A stretch of DNA of 64,000 nt from an uncultured Lachnoclostridium sp. (GTDB lineage Bacteria; Bacillota; Clostridia; Lachnospirales; Lachnospiraceae), in assembly GCA_946415315.1 (NCBI GenBank), contig CAMKRZ010000003.1, positions 124,001 to 188,000 of the forward strand, in the 5' to 3' direction. The notes under the pieces are model-generated. The model worked only from the letters and a program-made list of their open reading frames with translations. It did not search any database and was not told the origin of the DNA. Shown piece after piece: positions 42,689-52,760 of the stretch. The position numbers were made by a program, and so were the translations under genes. Within the stretch, counting starts at the first letter, position 1. Each line of letters begins with the position of its first letter.

Positions 42689-42720
42689 CACGAAGGAAGG
42701 CGAGGATTCCTTCCCTCGTG
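42689..42720. repeat. Inverted repeat between comEC and pssA
   Basis: CACGAAGGAAGG and CCTTCCCTCGTG pair over 12 bases with one wobble and an 8-base loop; no U-tract on either strand. A GGAAAATG word (42681-42688) directly abuts the stem. Confidence 0.7.
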
Positions 42721-42779
42721 TGCGGACTCTGCCGAACCGCCTCCGTTTTCTCACTGTATTAGTTTTTCGATATAACGCA

Positions 42780-45017
42780 TCAGTTCCCGAGCTCGTCAAA
42801 AAATGTCTTCACATAGATTCCCTTCTTGCCGAACCGCGTCGTAACCTGCCCTGCAGTTCGCGTCACATACACAGACGCGCCGGCCTTCTCAGCCATCTCG
42901 ATGGTTACCGGCGAGGGATGTCCGTAATTGTTCGCTCCTACGGAGATGACGGCAACTGCCGGGTGTATGACCTCGTAAAATGAGTCCTCTGCCGAGTGTA
43001 CCGACCCATGGTGCGCTACCTTCAGGTAGTCACTGTCTGCGACCGCCGTTGTGTTGCGCAGGACGATCCCGGCCAGCGTTTCGTTCCCGCAGTCTCCCGT
43101 AAACAACGCAGAGTATCGACCGTCCGAGACACTCACGACAAGGCAGGTTTCATTCTTATCATTGTCGCTCGAGACAGCACTTTCAGCAGGATGCAGCGCC
43201 ATGATCTTCAAGTCATCCGCAAGCACTCCGCAGGAAACACGAATCGTATCCCCGTCGGAGAGAAAACGGAGCCGGTCTGTCGCAGTCGCGCTGATCAGTC
43301 CGGCATACTCTCCGTTCCGCTCGGTTGCCGGAAGCGCCACCGTGACATCTCTCCACTCTTCCTGCAGCAGTTCCGTCAAACCGTTCACGTGATCTTCATC
43401 CGTGTGGGAAATGATCATCAGCGTCGGTTTTCCGAACCCGTGGTACATCAGAAACGGCTGCAGTATCCGCTTTCCCACGGAAGTTTTGCCCTGCGCGCCG
43501 CAGTCGATCACCACGCAGGTACTTCCCCGCAGGATCACGCAGCAATCCCCCTGTCCCACAGAGAGATTACAGACACGCATATCGCTGCTGCGGATCGGAA
43601 GAAAGCACAGAAATGCCAACGCTGAGATCACCGTTGCGATCCGCATATGCTTTCTTCGCAGCAACGTAACCCCAACAAGCAGTACGCCAAAAGCCAGGTA
43701 GTTCCAAAGGCATGGTTTTCCGGCGACGATCACAGAACAGGGGATTTTCCGAAGTAGCTTCGAAACCAAGTCGATCAGCGAAAAGCCGTAGTGCGGCAGT
43801 CCGGCCGCAAGCCTCCCGAGAAGGACCCACACGAAGGAGAGCCCGACCGACAGCGCGGCCGCAGGCAGCAACAGTCCCATAAGGGGAAGAACCAATGCGT
43901 TCAGGAGGGGCGCAAACGGGGACACCGTATAGAAAAATGTCACCTGCAGCGGAAGCAGAAACAACGTGAGACGGATGCCCATGCGGATCCCCTTCTTCTC
44001 CTCGTGTTCGACCGAGATCCACAGCAGTATGTAGGCGCACGCAAACGAAAGAACGAACCCCTGCTGCAGGATCAGAACCGGCCTGCACAGCAAAAAGACG
44101 GCTGCCGTGAAGGTAATATTTGTCAATTGATCCGGTGTCCGACCGCATACACGGCCGAGTCCCGAGAGCAACGTCATGAACACTGCCCTCGCACAGGAAA
44201 CCGGAAAGCCCGTGATCGCGCCGTAGCCAAACAGCACAACTGCCGCGGCCGCCTCCGCGCAGGGGCGACGCATCACCAGAAGAAACAGAGCTGTCAAAAA
44301 ACCGCCGAACACAGACACATGAAGTCCGCTGACCGCGAGAATATGCGCGATCCCGAGCTGCCGAAATCGCTCCGACACATCCGGTTCCAGCTCACTCTTC
44401 TCGCAATACAGAACGGCCTTGACCATCGCCGCCGTGTCCTTCGGGTAGAGTGTGTCAATCCTCTCAGAAAATGCTTCCCGCAGCCGGTAAAAGCGCATGC
44501 GAAGTGTAAGCTCCCCGTGACAGATCAGCTTCCACGCGGATGCGGCGCCGAGATAACGATGGGAACGATAGTATAATTCGGCGTCCCACTCCCCCTCATT
44601 GGACGCGGCGGGCAAATCCTGCAGCGGTCCCTCGACAGCTATACAATCCCCGATCTCCGGCAGTTCTTCACGGGAATACACGAGAATTTGAAAGCTGTTG
44701 TACGCATCCTTCTCCGGCACTGCGGTAAAGCTTGTCTCTTTCACTTCCGTGACGATACACCGGATTTCGCGCATAGCAAACAAAGCCTCCGAGCAGTTTT
44801 TCTCTTTTCGCAGATACAGCGAACAGAGCAACACTCCGAGGAGTGCGCCGACAGGCAGAACAATTGCGATTCGCGGAACCTTGCGGCCGACGATCAGAAC
44901 AATGACCGCAACAAGGGACAGTACGATGACCGACACGACCGGTACCCTCTTTTCGGACAGTACGACCAACGTGCCGGCAATCGAACCGAGAGACGCCCAG
45001 AACAGCGGGCGTTTCAT
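42780..45017 (-). CDS. comEC: DNA internalisation protein ComEC/Rec2 family
   Basis: 745-residue protein: several N-terminal helices with a DUF4131-type region, a central competence domain (MVKAVLYCEKSELEPDVSE, LGIAHILAVSGLHVSVFGG) and a C-terminal metallo-beta-lactamase domain (VGQGDCCVILRG, ISHTDEDHVNGL). ComEC forms the membrane channel for single-stranded DNA uptake, and the lactamase domain is proposed to degrade the other strand. It ends the comEA-regulator-kinase-GerMN-comEC set. Full length suggests a functional gene, though no pilus genes are in view. Confidence 0.93.
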   Translation of the reverse strand: MKRPLFWASLGSIAGTLVVLSEKRVPVVSVIVLSLVAVIVLIVGRKVPRIAIVLPVGALLGVLLCSLYLRKEKNCSEALFAMREIRCIVTEVKETSFTAVPEKDAYNSFQILVYSREELPEIGDCIAVEGPLQDLPAASNEGEWDAELYYRSHRYLGAASAWKLICHGELTLRMRFYRLREAFSERIDTLYPKDTAAMVKAVLYCEKSELEPDVSERFRQLGIAHILAVSGLHVSVFGGFLTALFLLVMRRPCAEAAAAVVLFGYGAITGFPVSCARAVFMTLLSGLGRVCGRTPDQLTNITFTAAVFLLCRPVLILQQGFVLSFACAYILLWISVEHEEKKGIRMGIRLTLFLLPLQVTFFYTVSPFAPLLNALVLPLMGLLLPAAALSVGLSFVWVLLGRLAAGLPHYGFSLIDLVSKLLRKIPCSVIVAGKPCLWNYLAFGVLLVGVTLLRRKHMRIATVISALAFLCFLPIRSSDMRVCNLSVGQGDCCVILRGSTCVVIDCGAQGKTSVGKRILQPFLMYHGFGKPTLMIISHTDEDHVNGLTELLQEEWRDVTVALPATERNGEYAGLISATATDRLRFLSDGDTIRVSCGVLADDLKIMALHPAESAVSSDNDKNETCLVVSVSDGRYSALFTGDCGNETLAGIVLRNTTAVADSDYLKVAHHGSVHSAEDSFYEVIHPAVAVISVGANNYGHPSPVTIEMAEKAGASVYVTRTAGQVTTRFGKKGIYVKTFFDELGN

Positions 45018-45102
45018 AGAATTACTCCTGAAAGATCGGGAAAAAGCCGCTCAAGCAGGCATTCCCTTAGATGCTGCGTCACGGATTAACGTGACGCGCA
45101 AT

Positions 45103-46164
45103 TTACTGAGCTAAAACATCCGCACTGCGGAAGATTGCGGGAACTTCTTCCCCTCTGTAGGTGGTCAGCGTTTTCCCTTCCACCGTGATCACGACAGCGT
45201 CGATATAATCAAAATTGTGAAGCAGCGTGTCGGCAACAGAATGCAGGATCAGCATGGGCGGGATCGTGCGCTCGCTCTCCAGAAATTCCGAAGAGAAATC
45301 GACATAGCAGGTGGATTTCTTCGTGGAAATGCTCAGAATCTTCGTCTTGGCAGGGATCGCTGCAACCGGCTTCTGGTCAACCGGCTCGATCGATGTCACC
45401 TCCGAAGCCGTCGGACCCGAGATCAGATACTCCAGAAGGTACTGCTCCGGCATCTCATAGTCGTCCGGGAACACAAGGCGGCTGATCGGCGCCAGACCGT
45501 AATTGCCGCTGTTGACAAAATACAGTCTTACCTCGATCACATCCGTGGGCTCCCCGATATGGTTGGCAAACATGGTGGCGGTCATCGGTCCGACCGGCTC
45601 CTGTCGCTGCATCAGAGGCTCCCCGTTTACGATAAACGAGACGCTGCACACAGTATCGATCTGCGTCATTGTCAGAACAAGACCGGCCTTGAGAACCGCT
45701 TCCCTCGCGTAGGACAGTTCGCCGTATTCTCCGGTGAAGAAAATGCTGAGCTCGCCCTCCTCGGAAATGTCCCATTTTTCGACATGTATCTTGTCCGGGA
45801 TCACCGGATATCGATTCTCCTCCGCATCCGATTCCGCCAGTTTCTGCAGAAGCTCCGCGATATGGCCGTCCGTGGAATTCGAACGGAATTCGTACTCCAC
45901 CCGGAACATAGAGGTTGCGTTCTTATTGACTGCATAGTAGAACAACGGAAAATTCTCATCGACACCGGGCGTCCGGTCCACGGACTGCGAGCAGCCGCAA
46001 AGTCCGCACATGACGAAAAGAAGAAGCGCCAGACACGCCAGACGAAGCACACGGCAGCGGGACTCCAAAAGCCCTGAAAATGCGCGCACTTTTCCGCCGA
46101 CGTTCGTACCGCTATGCCGTACCGGCGCCGTCTCGCAAATTCGATTGTTCGGATGATCCCTCAT
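45103..46164 (-). CDS. GerMN-domain lipoprotein
   Basis: 353-residue protein with an unusually long charged N-terminus (about 40 residues) before the hydrophobic signal and lipobox (LCGCS), then two GerMN-like domains (about 80-200 and 210-340), the second ending in ITVEGKTLTTYRGEEVP. GerMN occurs in spore GerM and in LpqB, the lipoprotein encoded after the MtrAB two-component system of actinobacteria. It lies 50 bases after the kinase gene, so an LpqB-like influence on the kinase is a reasonable inference. GGAGAG lies 6 bases before the ATG. Confidence 0.85.
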   Translation of the reverse strand: MRDHPNNRICETAPVRHSGTNVGGKVRAFSGLLESRCRVLRLACLALLLFVMCGLCGCSQSVDRTPGVDENFPLFYYAVNKNATSMFRVEYEFRSNSTDGHIAELLQKLAESDAEENRYPVIPDKIHVEKWDISEEGELSIFFTGEYGELSYAREAVLKAGLVLTMTQIDTVCSVSFIVNGEPLMQRQEPVGPMTATMFANHIGEPTDVIEVRLYFVNSGNYGLAPISRLVFPDDYEMPEQYLLEYLISGPTASEVTSIEPVDQKPVAAIPAKTKILSISTKKSTCYVDFSSEFLESERTIPPMLILHSVADTLLHNFDYIDAVVITVEGKTLTTYRGEEVPAIFRSADVLAQ

Positions 46165-46214
46165 CTCGACTCTCCGTTTCTTCGATGTTTTACTCCGCTT
46201 GTATTCCGTGACGT

Positions 46215-47648
46215 TTACGCCTTTCCGCTGCTTCTCACCGGCTTCGCAAGCGGTATTCTCACACTGAAGGTCGTGCCTTCGTTGATCTTGCTGTAAACCT
46301 TGATCATGCCGCCGTGGGCATTGACGATCTCCTTCGTGATGGCAAGACCGAGGCCTGTTCCTCCGGTCTCTCGCGAACGATCCTTGTCAACACGGTAGAA
46401 TCGCTCGAAAATGTGCGCGATCTCCGACTCCGCGATACCGAAACCGGTATCCCGTACCGTCACGAAGAAATGGCTCATATTGGCATTCAGCGTGACATAC
46501 ACGCTTCCTTCCGGACGATTGTAAAGAATTGCATTTTCAATAATGTTGGTGAGCGCCGTGATGATCTTCGGCTCGTCAACCTCCGCATAGATGTCGCGGT
46601 AACTCTCACAGACAACCTCAACCGATTTCGACTCCGCAAGCGGCGCAACACGGTTCAGGATCACATCGAGCGTATCGTTGATGTGCGTCCTCTCGTAGTG
46701 GATCGTGTCCGTCTTGCGGTCCATGCGCGCCAGCGCAAGAAGGTCCGAAATGATATGGTTCTCGCGGTCGATCTCCGAGTTGATGTCGGTCAGGAATTCG
46801 TGCACGGTCGGCGGCATTTCCTCCCCGGACATCAGCAGCGCATCCGCGAGAATTTTCATGGAAGTCATCGGCGTCTTCAGCTCATGCGACACGTCCGACA
46901 CGAAATTCTGCCGGTTCTCCTCCATCTCGTGAGCCCGCTCCAGAATGTGGTTGATGGAATCCGATATATCGGCGACCTGGCGGTTGCTCCGCACCTGAAC
47001 ACGCTCATCGAGTTTGCCGTTGCCGATCACCGTGAGCTCCCGGTTGATGCGCCGAAGCGGACGTGTGAACACGACCGAAAGAACGATCGCCAGCGTGAAA
47101 ATGATGATGCTCAGACAAAGCGCGATCATCATGATGTAGCGCTGACTCGTCCTGTACTGGTTCAGTTCGTTGCTCACATCGTAACGGATATAGAAGATCA
47201 CGGGCTCCTTCGATCCGGACAGCGATGTCACAACGCAGGAATACGTCGCCGTCTTGGCTTTCTCGTCGTACGAAAAATGAGATTTCTTCTGGCTGGCTTC
47301 CAGGATCTCCGGCGCAACGATGGTCTTTTCGTTCTTCGTCCGGTAGGAATCAAAGATGACGCGAAGCGAACTGTCGGTGAGCAGAACTCTTCCGCTGTAA
47401 TTTTCCGCAAGAAGAAAAAGCTCTTCTGCCACGGTATTGTCAGTACCGGAAGGAAAGCCCGAGCGCTCGATATCGTAGGAAAGGCCCTCGATGAAGTCCG
47501 TAAGGCGGTTTTTCCCCGCGTCAAACAGATGGCGCGTGTTGTAAGAGATCAGAATATAAGAAAGAATGACACACGAAGCAATTCCACAGAATGCAATTCC
47601 GAGGAACAGTGTGAAAGACATGCTGATTTTACTCTTCAGTTTACTCAT
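46215..47648 (-). CDS. Sensor histidine kinase with HAMP domain
   Basis: 477-residue kinase: helix (about 12-34), an extracellular sensor of about 130 residues, a second helix (about 172-195), HAMP (about 196-245), HisKA with FVSDVSHELKTPMTSMK (His255), and the ATPase N-box (NIIENAILYN), G1 (DTGFGI) and G2 (GGTGLGLAI). It resembles WalK/PhoR/MtrB-type kinases. Its start overlaps the regulator stop by 8 bases. The signal is unknown. Confidence 0.93.
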   Translation of the reverse strand: MSKLKSKISMSFTLFLGIAFCGIASCVILSYILISYNTRHLFDAGKNRLTDFIEGLSYDIERSGFPSGTDNTVAEELFLLAENYSGRVLLTDSSLRVIFDSYRTKNEKTIVAPEILEASQKKSHFSYDEKAKTATYSCVVTSLSGSKEPVIFYIRYDVSNELNQYRTSQRYIMMIALCLSIIIFTLAIVLSVVFTRPLRRINRELTVIGNGKLDERVQVRSNRQVADISDSINHILERAHEMEENRQNFVSDVSHELKTPMTSMKILADALLMSGEEMPPTVHEFLTDINSEIDRENHIISDLLALARMDRKTDTIHYERTHINDTLDVILNRVAPLAESKSVEVVCESYRDIYAEVDEPKIITALTNIIENAILYNRPEGSVYVTLNANMSHFFVTVRDTGFGIAESEIAHIFERFYRVDKDRSRETGGTGLGLAITKEIVNAHGGMIKVYSKINEGTTFSVRIPLAKPVRSSGKA

Positions 47649-48342
47649 GATCCGAAAAATAATACCCTACGCCCCACTTAGTCTGCACATAGATCGGCTC
47701 ACCGGCATCGGGTTCAATCTTCTCACGAAGGCGTCGCACATGGACATCCACCGTGCGGGCATCCTTCAGATAATCATATCCCCATACGATATTCATAAGG
47801 CTCTCGCGGGAATACACTTTGTTCGGATGGGTCAGCAGGAGCTCGAGAACATCGTACTCCTTGACCGTCAGACGGATCTCACGGTCATCGACGAATACCT
47901 GGCGGCTCTCCGGGATCAGACGGAGTCCTTTGAACCGGATCTCACGGCTTACCGGTTTTGCAACCTCCGCGGGAGCAGACTCACTGCGTCTGAAGATCGC
48001 CTTGATGCGAGCCTTCACCTCAAGGATGTTGAACGGTTTCGTGATGTAGTCGTCGGCGCCGTACTCAAGGCCGAGGATCTTGTCCATGTCATCGCCCTTG
48101 GCGGTCAGCATGATGATCGGAATGGTGGAAAACTCGCGAACACGGGTGCAAACCTCGTATCCGTTGAGCTTCGGAAGCATAACGTCAAGAAGGATCAGGT
48201 CAAAATGGGACTCCTGTACTTTGGAGACCGCCTCCTCACCGTCATACGCGCAATCCACGGAAAATCCTTCCGCTTCCAGACTGAACTTGATTCCCTTGAC
48301 AATCAGTTTCTCATCGTCGACAACCAGAATCCTCTTACCCAT
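47641..48342 (-). CDS. OmpR-family response regulator
   Basis: 233-residue regulator: receiver with VVDDEK, phosphoacceptor in LILLDVMLPKLNG (Asp53) and KPFNILE, followed by a winged-helix domain (LTVKEYDVLELLLTHPNKVYSRE.., DVHVRRLREKIE). It pairs with the overlapping kinase gene. It starts 19 bases after comEA, so it is co-transcribed with a competence gene. GGGGG lies about 10 bases before the ATG. Targets unknown. Confidence 0.95.
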   Translation of the reverse strand: MGKRILVVDDEKLIVKGIKFSLEAEGFSVDCAYDGEEAVSKVQESHFDLILLDVMLPKLNGYEVCTRVREFSTIPIIMLTAKGDDMDKILGLEYGADDYITKPFNILEVKARIKAIFRRSESAPAEVAKPVSREIRFKGLRLIPESRQVFVDDREIRLTVKEYDVLELLLTHPNKVYSRESLMNIVWGYDYLKDARTVDVHVRRLREKIEPDAGEPIYVQTKWGVGYYFSDHE

Positions 48343-48361
48343 CGTTACTTAACCCCCAAAA

Positions 48362-49030
48362 CTACCGGACACAGATCCGGTCTTTCATTCGTTCAAACAT
48401 GGCTTCCTTGATCCCGCTCACCTTCATGATGTCCGAAATCTCGGAAAACTCTCCGTGCTTCTCGCGCCACGCGATTATGTCGCCCGCACGCGCCTCACCG
48501 ATTCCCGGCAGCGTCATCAGCTGCTGACGGTCCGCGGTGTTGATATTGATCTTTCCGCTGTCCGTACCGCCCTGCAGGACCGTTCCCTGCGCAGGCGTCA
48601 GCGGCACGCGCCCCTCCTCGACCTCGGAAAGCGAGGGCACATACACTTTCCTGCCGTCCGTGAGCCGTTCCGCAAGGTTCAGGTACGAAGTCGCAGCGTC
48701 GTCGGAAAATCCTCCGGCCGCCGCGATGGCATCCGCTACGCGCGCATCGATGCTTACGTAGTAGACTCCTTCTTGTCGAACCGATCCACACACATAGACG
48801 CAAACGGAAGGATCTTCAGTACCAGAAGGAATAACTTCCCCGTCTTCGTCACGAGTTTGACGATCAGTCGGAAAATTCTCCGGGGAACGGACACCTTCTT
48901 CTTGTTCGTTTGTTTTTTGTTCGAAGACAAGGTCCCCCTCCTTCCCGTGACGCAGCACATAGATTGTGCCGGCCGTGAAAGCAGCCAGCACAAGCAGCGC
49001 GATCGGAAGCCATTTGTGAATCTTACGCAT
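48362..49030 (-). CDS. comEA: ComEA-type DNA-binding protein (SLBB plus helix-hairpin-helix)
   Basis: 222-residue membrane-anchored protein: helix (about 8-25), a charged linker, an SLBB domain (VYVCGSVRQEGVYYV.., VADAIAAAGGF) and a C-terminal helix-hairpin-helix pair (ININTADRQQLMTLPGIGE). ComEA binds incoming double-stranded DNA at the cell surface. It is the first gene of an operon with its own promoter; comEB, usual in Bacillus, is replaced here by a two-component system and a lipoprotein. AAAGGAT lies before the ATG. Confidence 0.93.
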   Translation of the reverse strand: MRKIHKWLPIALLVLAAFTAGTIYVLRHGKEGDLVFEQKTNEQEEGVRSPENFPTDRQTRDEDGEVIPSGTEDPSVCVYVCGSVRQEGVYYVSIDARVADAIAAAGGFSDDAATSYLNLAERLTDGRKVYVPSLSEVEEGRVPLTPAQGTVLQGGTDSGKININTADRQQLMTLPGIGEARAGDIIAWREKHGEFSEISDIMKVSGIKEAMFERMKDRICVR

Positions 49031-49067
49031 AACCGATCCTTTCCGACGCGCTCCACACAGCAGATTT

Positions 49068-49096
49068 ATTATATCTCAAAAAGCCTTTTGAAACAA
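49068..49096 (-). promoter_or_regulatory. Promoter of the comEA operon
   Basis: TTGTTT (49091-49096), 17-base spacer, TATAAT (49068-49073) on minus, directly after the argD terminator. Confidence 0.7.
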
Positions 49097-49099
49097 CAG

Positions 49100-49133
49100 A
49101 AAAAAGCACGGAAAATGCAACAAATTCCGTGCT
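49100..49133 (-). terminator. Terminator of the maf-argCJBD operon
   Basis: On minus, AGCACGGAA and TTCCGTGCT form a 9-bp stem, then TTTTTT. The loop side contains a GGAAAATG word on plus. Confidence 0.85.
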
Positions 49134-49175
49134 TCATTTTCTACATATCCGTCAGAAGACCTTCGATCTTTCGAG

Positions 49176-50381
49176 TCACTTCCGATTCTCGCTCACCTCG
49201 CGGATCGACTCCCACAGGATCTGCGCCATCTCGTCAATCTGCGCTTTCTCCACGATCAACGGCGGGATGAAACGGATCACGTTGGAGGAGGCCGCGATCA
49301 GGATCAGGCCTCTTTTCAGCGCCGCTTTTACAATATCTCCGGGCGCGAACATGAACTGCAGGCCCTGCATCAGGCCGAGTCCGCGGTGCGCGATAACGCA
49401 CGGGAACTCCTCCGCGATCTTGTCGAGCGTCTCCCAAAGATACGGTGCTACCTCGTTGACATGGTCGAGCAGGTTCATTTTCGTAAACAGGGAAAATACG
49501 GTCGCCGCTGCCGCGCACACGAACGGATTGCCGCCGTATGTCGAGCCGTGATCGCCGGGCACAAGCGCCTCCGCAGCCTTTCCCTTCGCGGCGAACGCTC
49601 CCACGGGAACACCGCAGCCGAGCGCCTTCGCGAGCGTCACCACGTCGGGCGTAACCCCGTACTTCTGATAAGCGAACATCGCGCCGCTTCTTCCCATACC
49701 GCACTGGATCTCATCGAGGATCAGGAGCGCGTCGTGCTCGTCACAGAGTTTCCGGACTCCCTTGATGAACTCCGGATCCGCCGGGAAGATACCGCCCTCG
49801 CCCTGCAGCGTCTCCATGATCACCGCTGCCGTCGTATCGTCGAACAGCGCCTCCACGGAAGCTAAGTCGTTGAACTCCGCGAACTTCACGCCGCCGATCA
49901 GCGGCTCAAACGGCTCGCGGTACGCAGCCTTGCCGGTCACGGCTACCGCGCCGAGCGTACGTCCGTGGAACGAATGGTCCATTGCGATGATCGTGCTGTT
50001 CGCCTTGCCGGTCTTGTTGTAGTAATATTTGCGCGCGATCTTGATCGCACCCTCGACAGCCTCCGCGCCGCTGTTCGTGAAGAACACGCGGTCCATGCCG
50101 GTTACGTCGCACACCGCTTTCGCCGCCGCAAGCGCCGGCTCGTTGTAGAACAGATTGGAGGTGTGAAGAAGCTTGTCGATCTGCGCCTTCAGCGCGTCAT
50201 TGTACTCCTTGTTGCCGTACCCGAGCGCGTACACGCCGATGCCCGAACCGAAGTCCAGATACTTCGTGCCGTCCGTCTCATAGAGGTACATTCCCTCGCC
50301 GTGATCCAGCACCATCGGAAAACGGTTGTAGGTGTGCATCAGCTTGGATTCCGCCTCTTTGATAAACTCGTCTTTACCCAT
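49176..50381 (-). CDS. argD: Acetylornithine aminotransferase
   Basis: 401-residue class III PLP aminotransferase: [48 protein letters not shown] and the PLP lysine in [15 protein letters not shown]. It converts N-acetylglutamate semialdehyde to N-acetylornithine. The start at 50381 has GGGAGAT upstream; an 11-residue upstream extension is not used. Last gene of maf-argC-argJ-argB-argD. Confidence 0.95.
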   Translation of the reverse strand: MGKDEFIKEAESKLMHTYNRFPMVLDHGEGMYLYETDGTKYLDFGSGIGVYALGYGNKEYNDALKAQIDKLLHTSNLFYNEPALAAAKAVCDVTGMDRVFFTNSGAEAVEGAIKIARKYYYNKTGKANSTIIAMDHSFHGRTLGAVAVTGKAAYREPFEPLIGGVKFAEFNDLASVEALFDDTTAAVIMETLQGEGGIFPADPEFIKGVRKLCDEHDALLILDEIQCGMGRSGAMFAYQKYGVTPDVVTLAKALGCGVPVGAFAAKGKAAEALVPGDHGSTYGGNPFVCAAAATVFSLFTKMNLLDHVNEVAPYLWETLDKIAEEFPCVIAHRGLGLMQGLQFMFAPGDIVKAALKRGLILIAASSNVIRFIPPLIVEKAQIDEMAQILWESIREVSENRK

Positions 50382-50442
50382 ATTATCTCCCTGATACCGC
50401 GAAAAATGCGGCATCTCTCAGTCATCATTTTGCGTCAAATGA

Positions 50443-51342
50443 TCAGATCTCGCTCTGCCATCCCTCTCTCACGTCATCGATGATCGCGGTTCCGACGCCT
50501 CGCTCGGTGAAGAACTCAAGAAGCAGGCAATGCGGTCTGCGGCCGTCGAGAATATGGACGCGGGACACGCCGCAGTTCACGGCGTCGATGCAGTTCTTGA
50601 GCTTCGGAAGCATGCCGCCGCCGATATAACCGTCGGCGATCAGCGCCTCCGCGTCGGACAATGTCAGCACGGACATGAGCGTCGAAGGATCCTTCGGGTC
50701 CTTGTAGACGCCCTCGATATCCGTAAGGAATGCAAGTTTCTCGGCGCCGAGCGCCTCCGCGATCGCGCAGGCTGCGTCGTCCGCATTGATGTTGTACGTC
50801 TGGAAATCATCATCCATACCGATCGGCGCGATCACCGGCACATAGCCGTTCTTCACGAGCGTGTTGATCAGGTTGGCATTGACTTCCTTGACCTCGCCGA
50901 CAAAACCGATGTCCTGGCCGTCCACCGTCTTGCGGCGCACCGTCAGCATGTTGCCGTCCTTGCCGCTGATGCCGGCAGCCTTGACACCGTTGGCCTCAAG
51001 AAGCTGCACAAGGCTCTTGTTGACCTTGTTGAGCACCATTTCAGCGACTTCCATCGTCTCCGAATCGGTCACGCGAAGACCGCTCACAAACTGCGGCTCC
51101 TTGCCCATGAGGCTGACCCATTTGCTGATCTCCTTGCCGCCGCCGTGAACGATTACGGGGTGCATGCCGACCAGTTTCAGAAGCGCGATATCCTGGCTCA
51201 CCTTCTTCTTCAGATCCTCGTCGAGCATCGCGCTGCCGCCGTATTTTACGACTACTGTTTTGTTGCTGAACTCGCGGATATAGGGAAGTGCCTCGATCAG
51301 GGTTTGAGCCTTTCCCATCATTTCATCAATTGCGTCTGCCAT
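50443..51342 (-). CDS. argB: Acetylglutamate kinase
   Basis: 299-residue amino acid kinase: [21 protein letters not shown] and the C-terminal [20 protein letters not shown] match ArgB. It phosphorylates N-acetylglutamate and is the usual point of arginine feedback in organisms with the cyclic pathway, which the presence of ArgJ implies. AAGGAGG lies 5 bases before the ATG. 36 bases after argJ. Confidence 0.96.
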   Translation of the reverse strand: MADAIDEMMGKAQTLIEALPYIREFSNKTVVVKYGGSAMLDEDLKKKVSQDIALLKLVGMHPVIVHGGGKEISKWVSLMGKEPQFVSGLRVTDSETMEVAEMVLNKVNKSLVQLLEANGVKAAGISGKDGNMLTVRRKTVDGQDIGFVGEVKEVNANLINTLVKNGYVPVIAPIGMDDDFQTYNINADDAACAIAEALGAEKLAFLTDIEGVYKDPKDPSTLMSVLTLSDAEALIADGYIGGGMLPKLKNCIDAVNCGVSRVHILDGRRPHCLLLEFFTERGVGTAIIDDVREGWQSEI

Positions 51343-51378
51343 GTGGCCTCCTTACACGAAATCAAATACTCACACTCA

Positions 51379-52605
51379 TTATGAACGGTAGTCACCGTTG
51401 ATCTTAACATAGTCGTATGTCAGGTCGCATCCCCACGCGGTTGCCTTCTCGTAACCGTCGTTGCAGTTGATGCGGAAGGTCATCATCGGCTTCGAAAGAA
51501 GCTCCGTCGCCTTCTTCTCGGAGTAGTCGATCGCCATGCCGTTCTTCACGAGCAGATAGCGGTCGTCGCCGTCCTGCAGGTAGATGTCCACCTTGTCGGG
51601 ATCGAACTCGCCGCCGGAATAGCCCATCGCGCAGAGCACACGTCCCCAGTTCGCGTCGCTTCCGTAAAATGCCGCCTTCACGAGGTTGGAGGAAATGACC
51701 GCCTTCGCGATCTTCACGGCATCCTCGTGCGTGCGCGCATGACGCACCTTGACCTCGAGAAGCTTCGTCGCGCCCTCGCCGTCGCCGGCCATTTTCATCG
51801 CCAGATCCTTGCATACGATAAACAGGGCAAGCACGAAATCCTCGTAGACCTTATTTTTCTTCGTGATCTTCTCGTTGCCGGCGAGTCCGTTCGCGAGCAC
51901 GATGAAGGTGTCGTTAGTCGAGGTGTCGCGGTCGACGGAGATCATGTTGAAGGTGTCCGCCACGACCGTCGAGACTGCTTCCTGCAGAAGCTCCTCGGAG
52001 ATATTGACGTCGGTCGTCACGACCGAGAGCATCGTCGCCATGTTCGGGTGGATCATGCCGGAGCCCTTGCTCATGCCGCCGAGCGTTACCTCGATGTCAT
52101 CCTCCGCCGTGAACTGGCACGCAACGGTCTTCGAGATCGTGTCGGTCGTCATGATCGCCTCCGCGGCTTCCTGTCCGTCGCGCTCGGTGTTTCCGAGGCG
52201 TCTCGCAGCATCCTCAATGCCCGGTACGATCACGTCCATCGGCATCGGTTGTCCGATGACACCCGTCGAGGCCGTGAACACCTGCTCCGGATGGCACGCC
52301 AGAGCAAGCGCTGCCGCGGATGCCATTTCATAGTTATCCTCGACGCCCTGCTTGCCCATGCAGGCATTGGCGATTCCCGAATTGAGCACAACCGCGTGCT
52401 TCGGCTTGCCGTTCTTGAGGATCTCCATGTCCCAGACAACCGGCGCTGCCTTCACTTTGTTCGTCGTAAATGTCGCGCCCGCCACGCAAGGTGTCTCGCT
52501 GTACACAAGCGCGATATCTTTTTTCAGTTTCTTGCGGATCCCCGCCATCACTCCCGCTGCGGAAAATCCCTTCGGTGTAGTTACGTTTCCTTTGAATTTT
52601 CTCAT
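51379..52605 (-). CDS. argJ: Glutamate N-acetyltransferase / amino-acid acetyltransferase ArgJ
   Basis: 408-residue self-cleaving enzyme: GSGMIHPNMATMLSVVTTD contains the cleavage/nucleophile Thr (Ala-Thr-Met-Leu), and RDTSTNDTFIVLANG follows. ArgJ transfers acetyl from acetylornithine to glutamate, recycling the acetyl group. Start at 52605 after GAGGTGAT; a longer frame to 52668 has no ribosome site. It has an extra internal promoter at 52725-52753. Confidence 0.96.
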   Translation of the reverse strand: MRKFKGNVTTPKGFSAAGVMAGIRKKLKKDIALVYSETPCVAGATFTTNKVKAAPVVWDMEILKNGKPKHAVVLNSGIANACMGKQGVEDNYEMASAAALALACHPEQVFTASTGVIGQPMPMDVIVPGIEDAARRLGNTERDGQEAAEAIMTTDTISKTVACQFTAEDDIEVTLGGMSKGSGMIHPNMATMLSVVTTDVNISEELLQEAVSTVVADTFNMISVDRDTSTNDTFIVLANGLAGNEKITKKNKVYEDFVLALFIVCKDLAMKMAGDGEGATKLLEVKVRHARTHEDAVKIAKAVISSNLVKAAFYGSDANWGRVLCAMGYSGGEFDPDKVDIYLQDGDDRYLLVKNGMAIDYSEKKATELLSKPMMTFRINCNDGYEKATAWGCDLTYDYVKINGDYRS

Positions 52606-52724
52606 ACATATCACCTCGATCTGTATATGATTGATTTTGTGTATATCTCTTCTTTTACTTCCGCGCAAATTCGCTCTTGCGAATGCTGACGATCCGTTTC
52701 TACATTCGGTTATGTCAAATAAAT

Positions 52725-52753
52725 ATTATACTCCGGCCACCTTGAAACTTCAA
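52725..52753 (-). promoter_or_regulatory. Internal promoter before argJ
   Basis: TTGAAG (52748-52753), 17-base spacer, TATAAT (52725-52730) on minus in the 155-base argC-argJ gap. Confidence 0.6.
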
Positions 52754-52760
52754 CTCCGCA

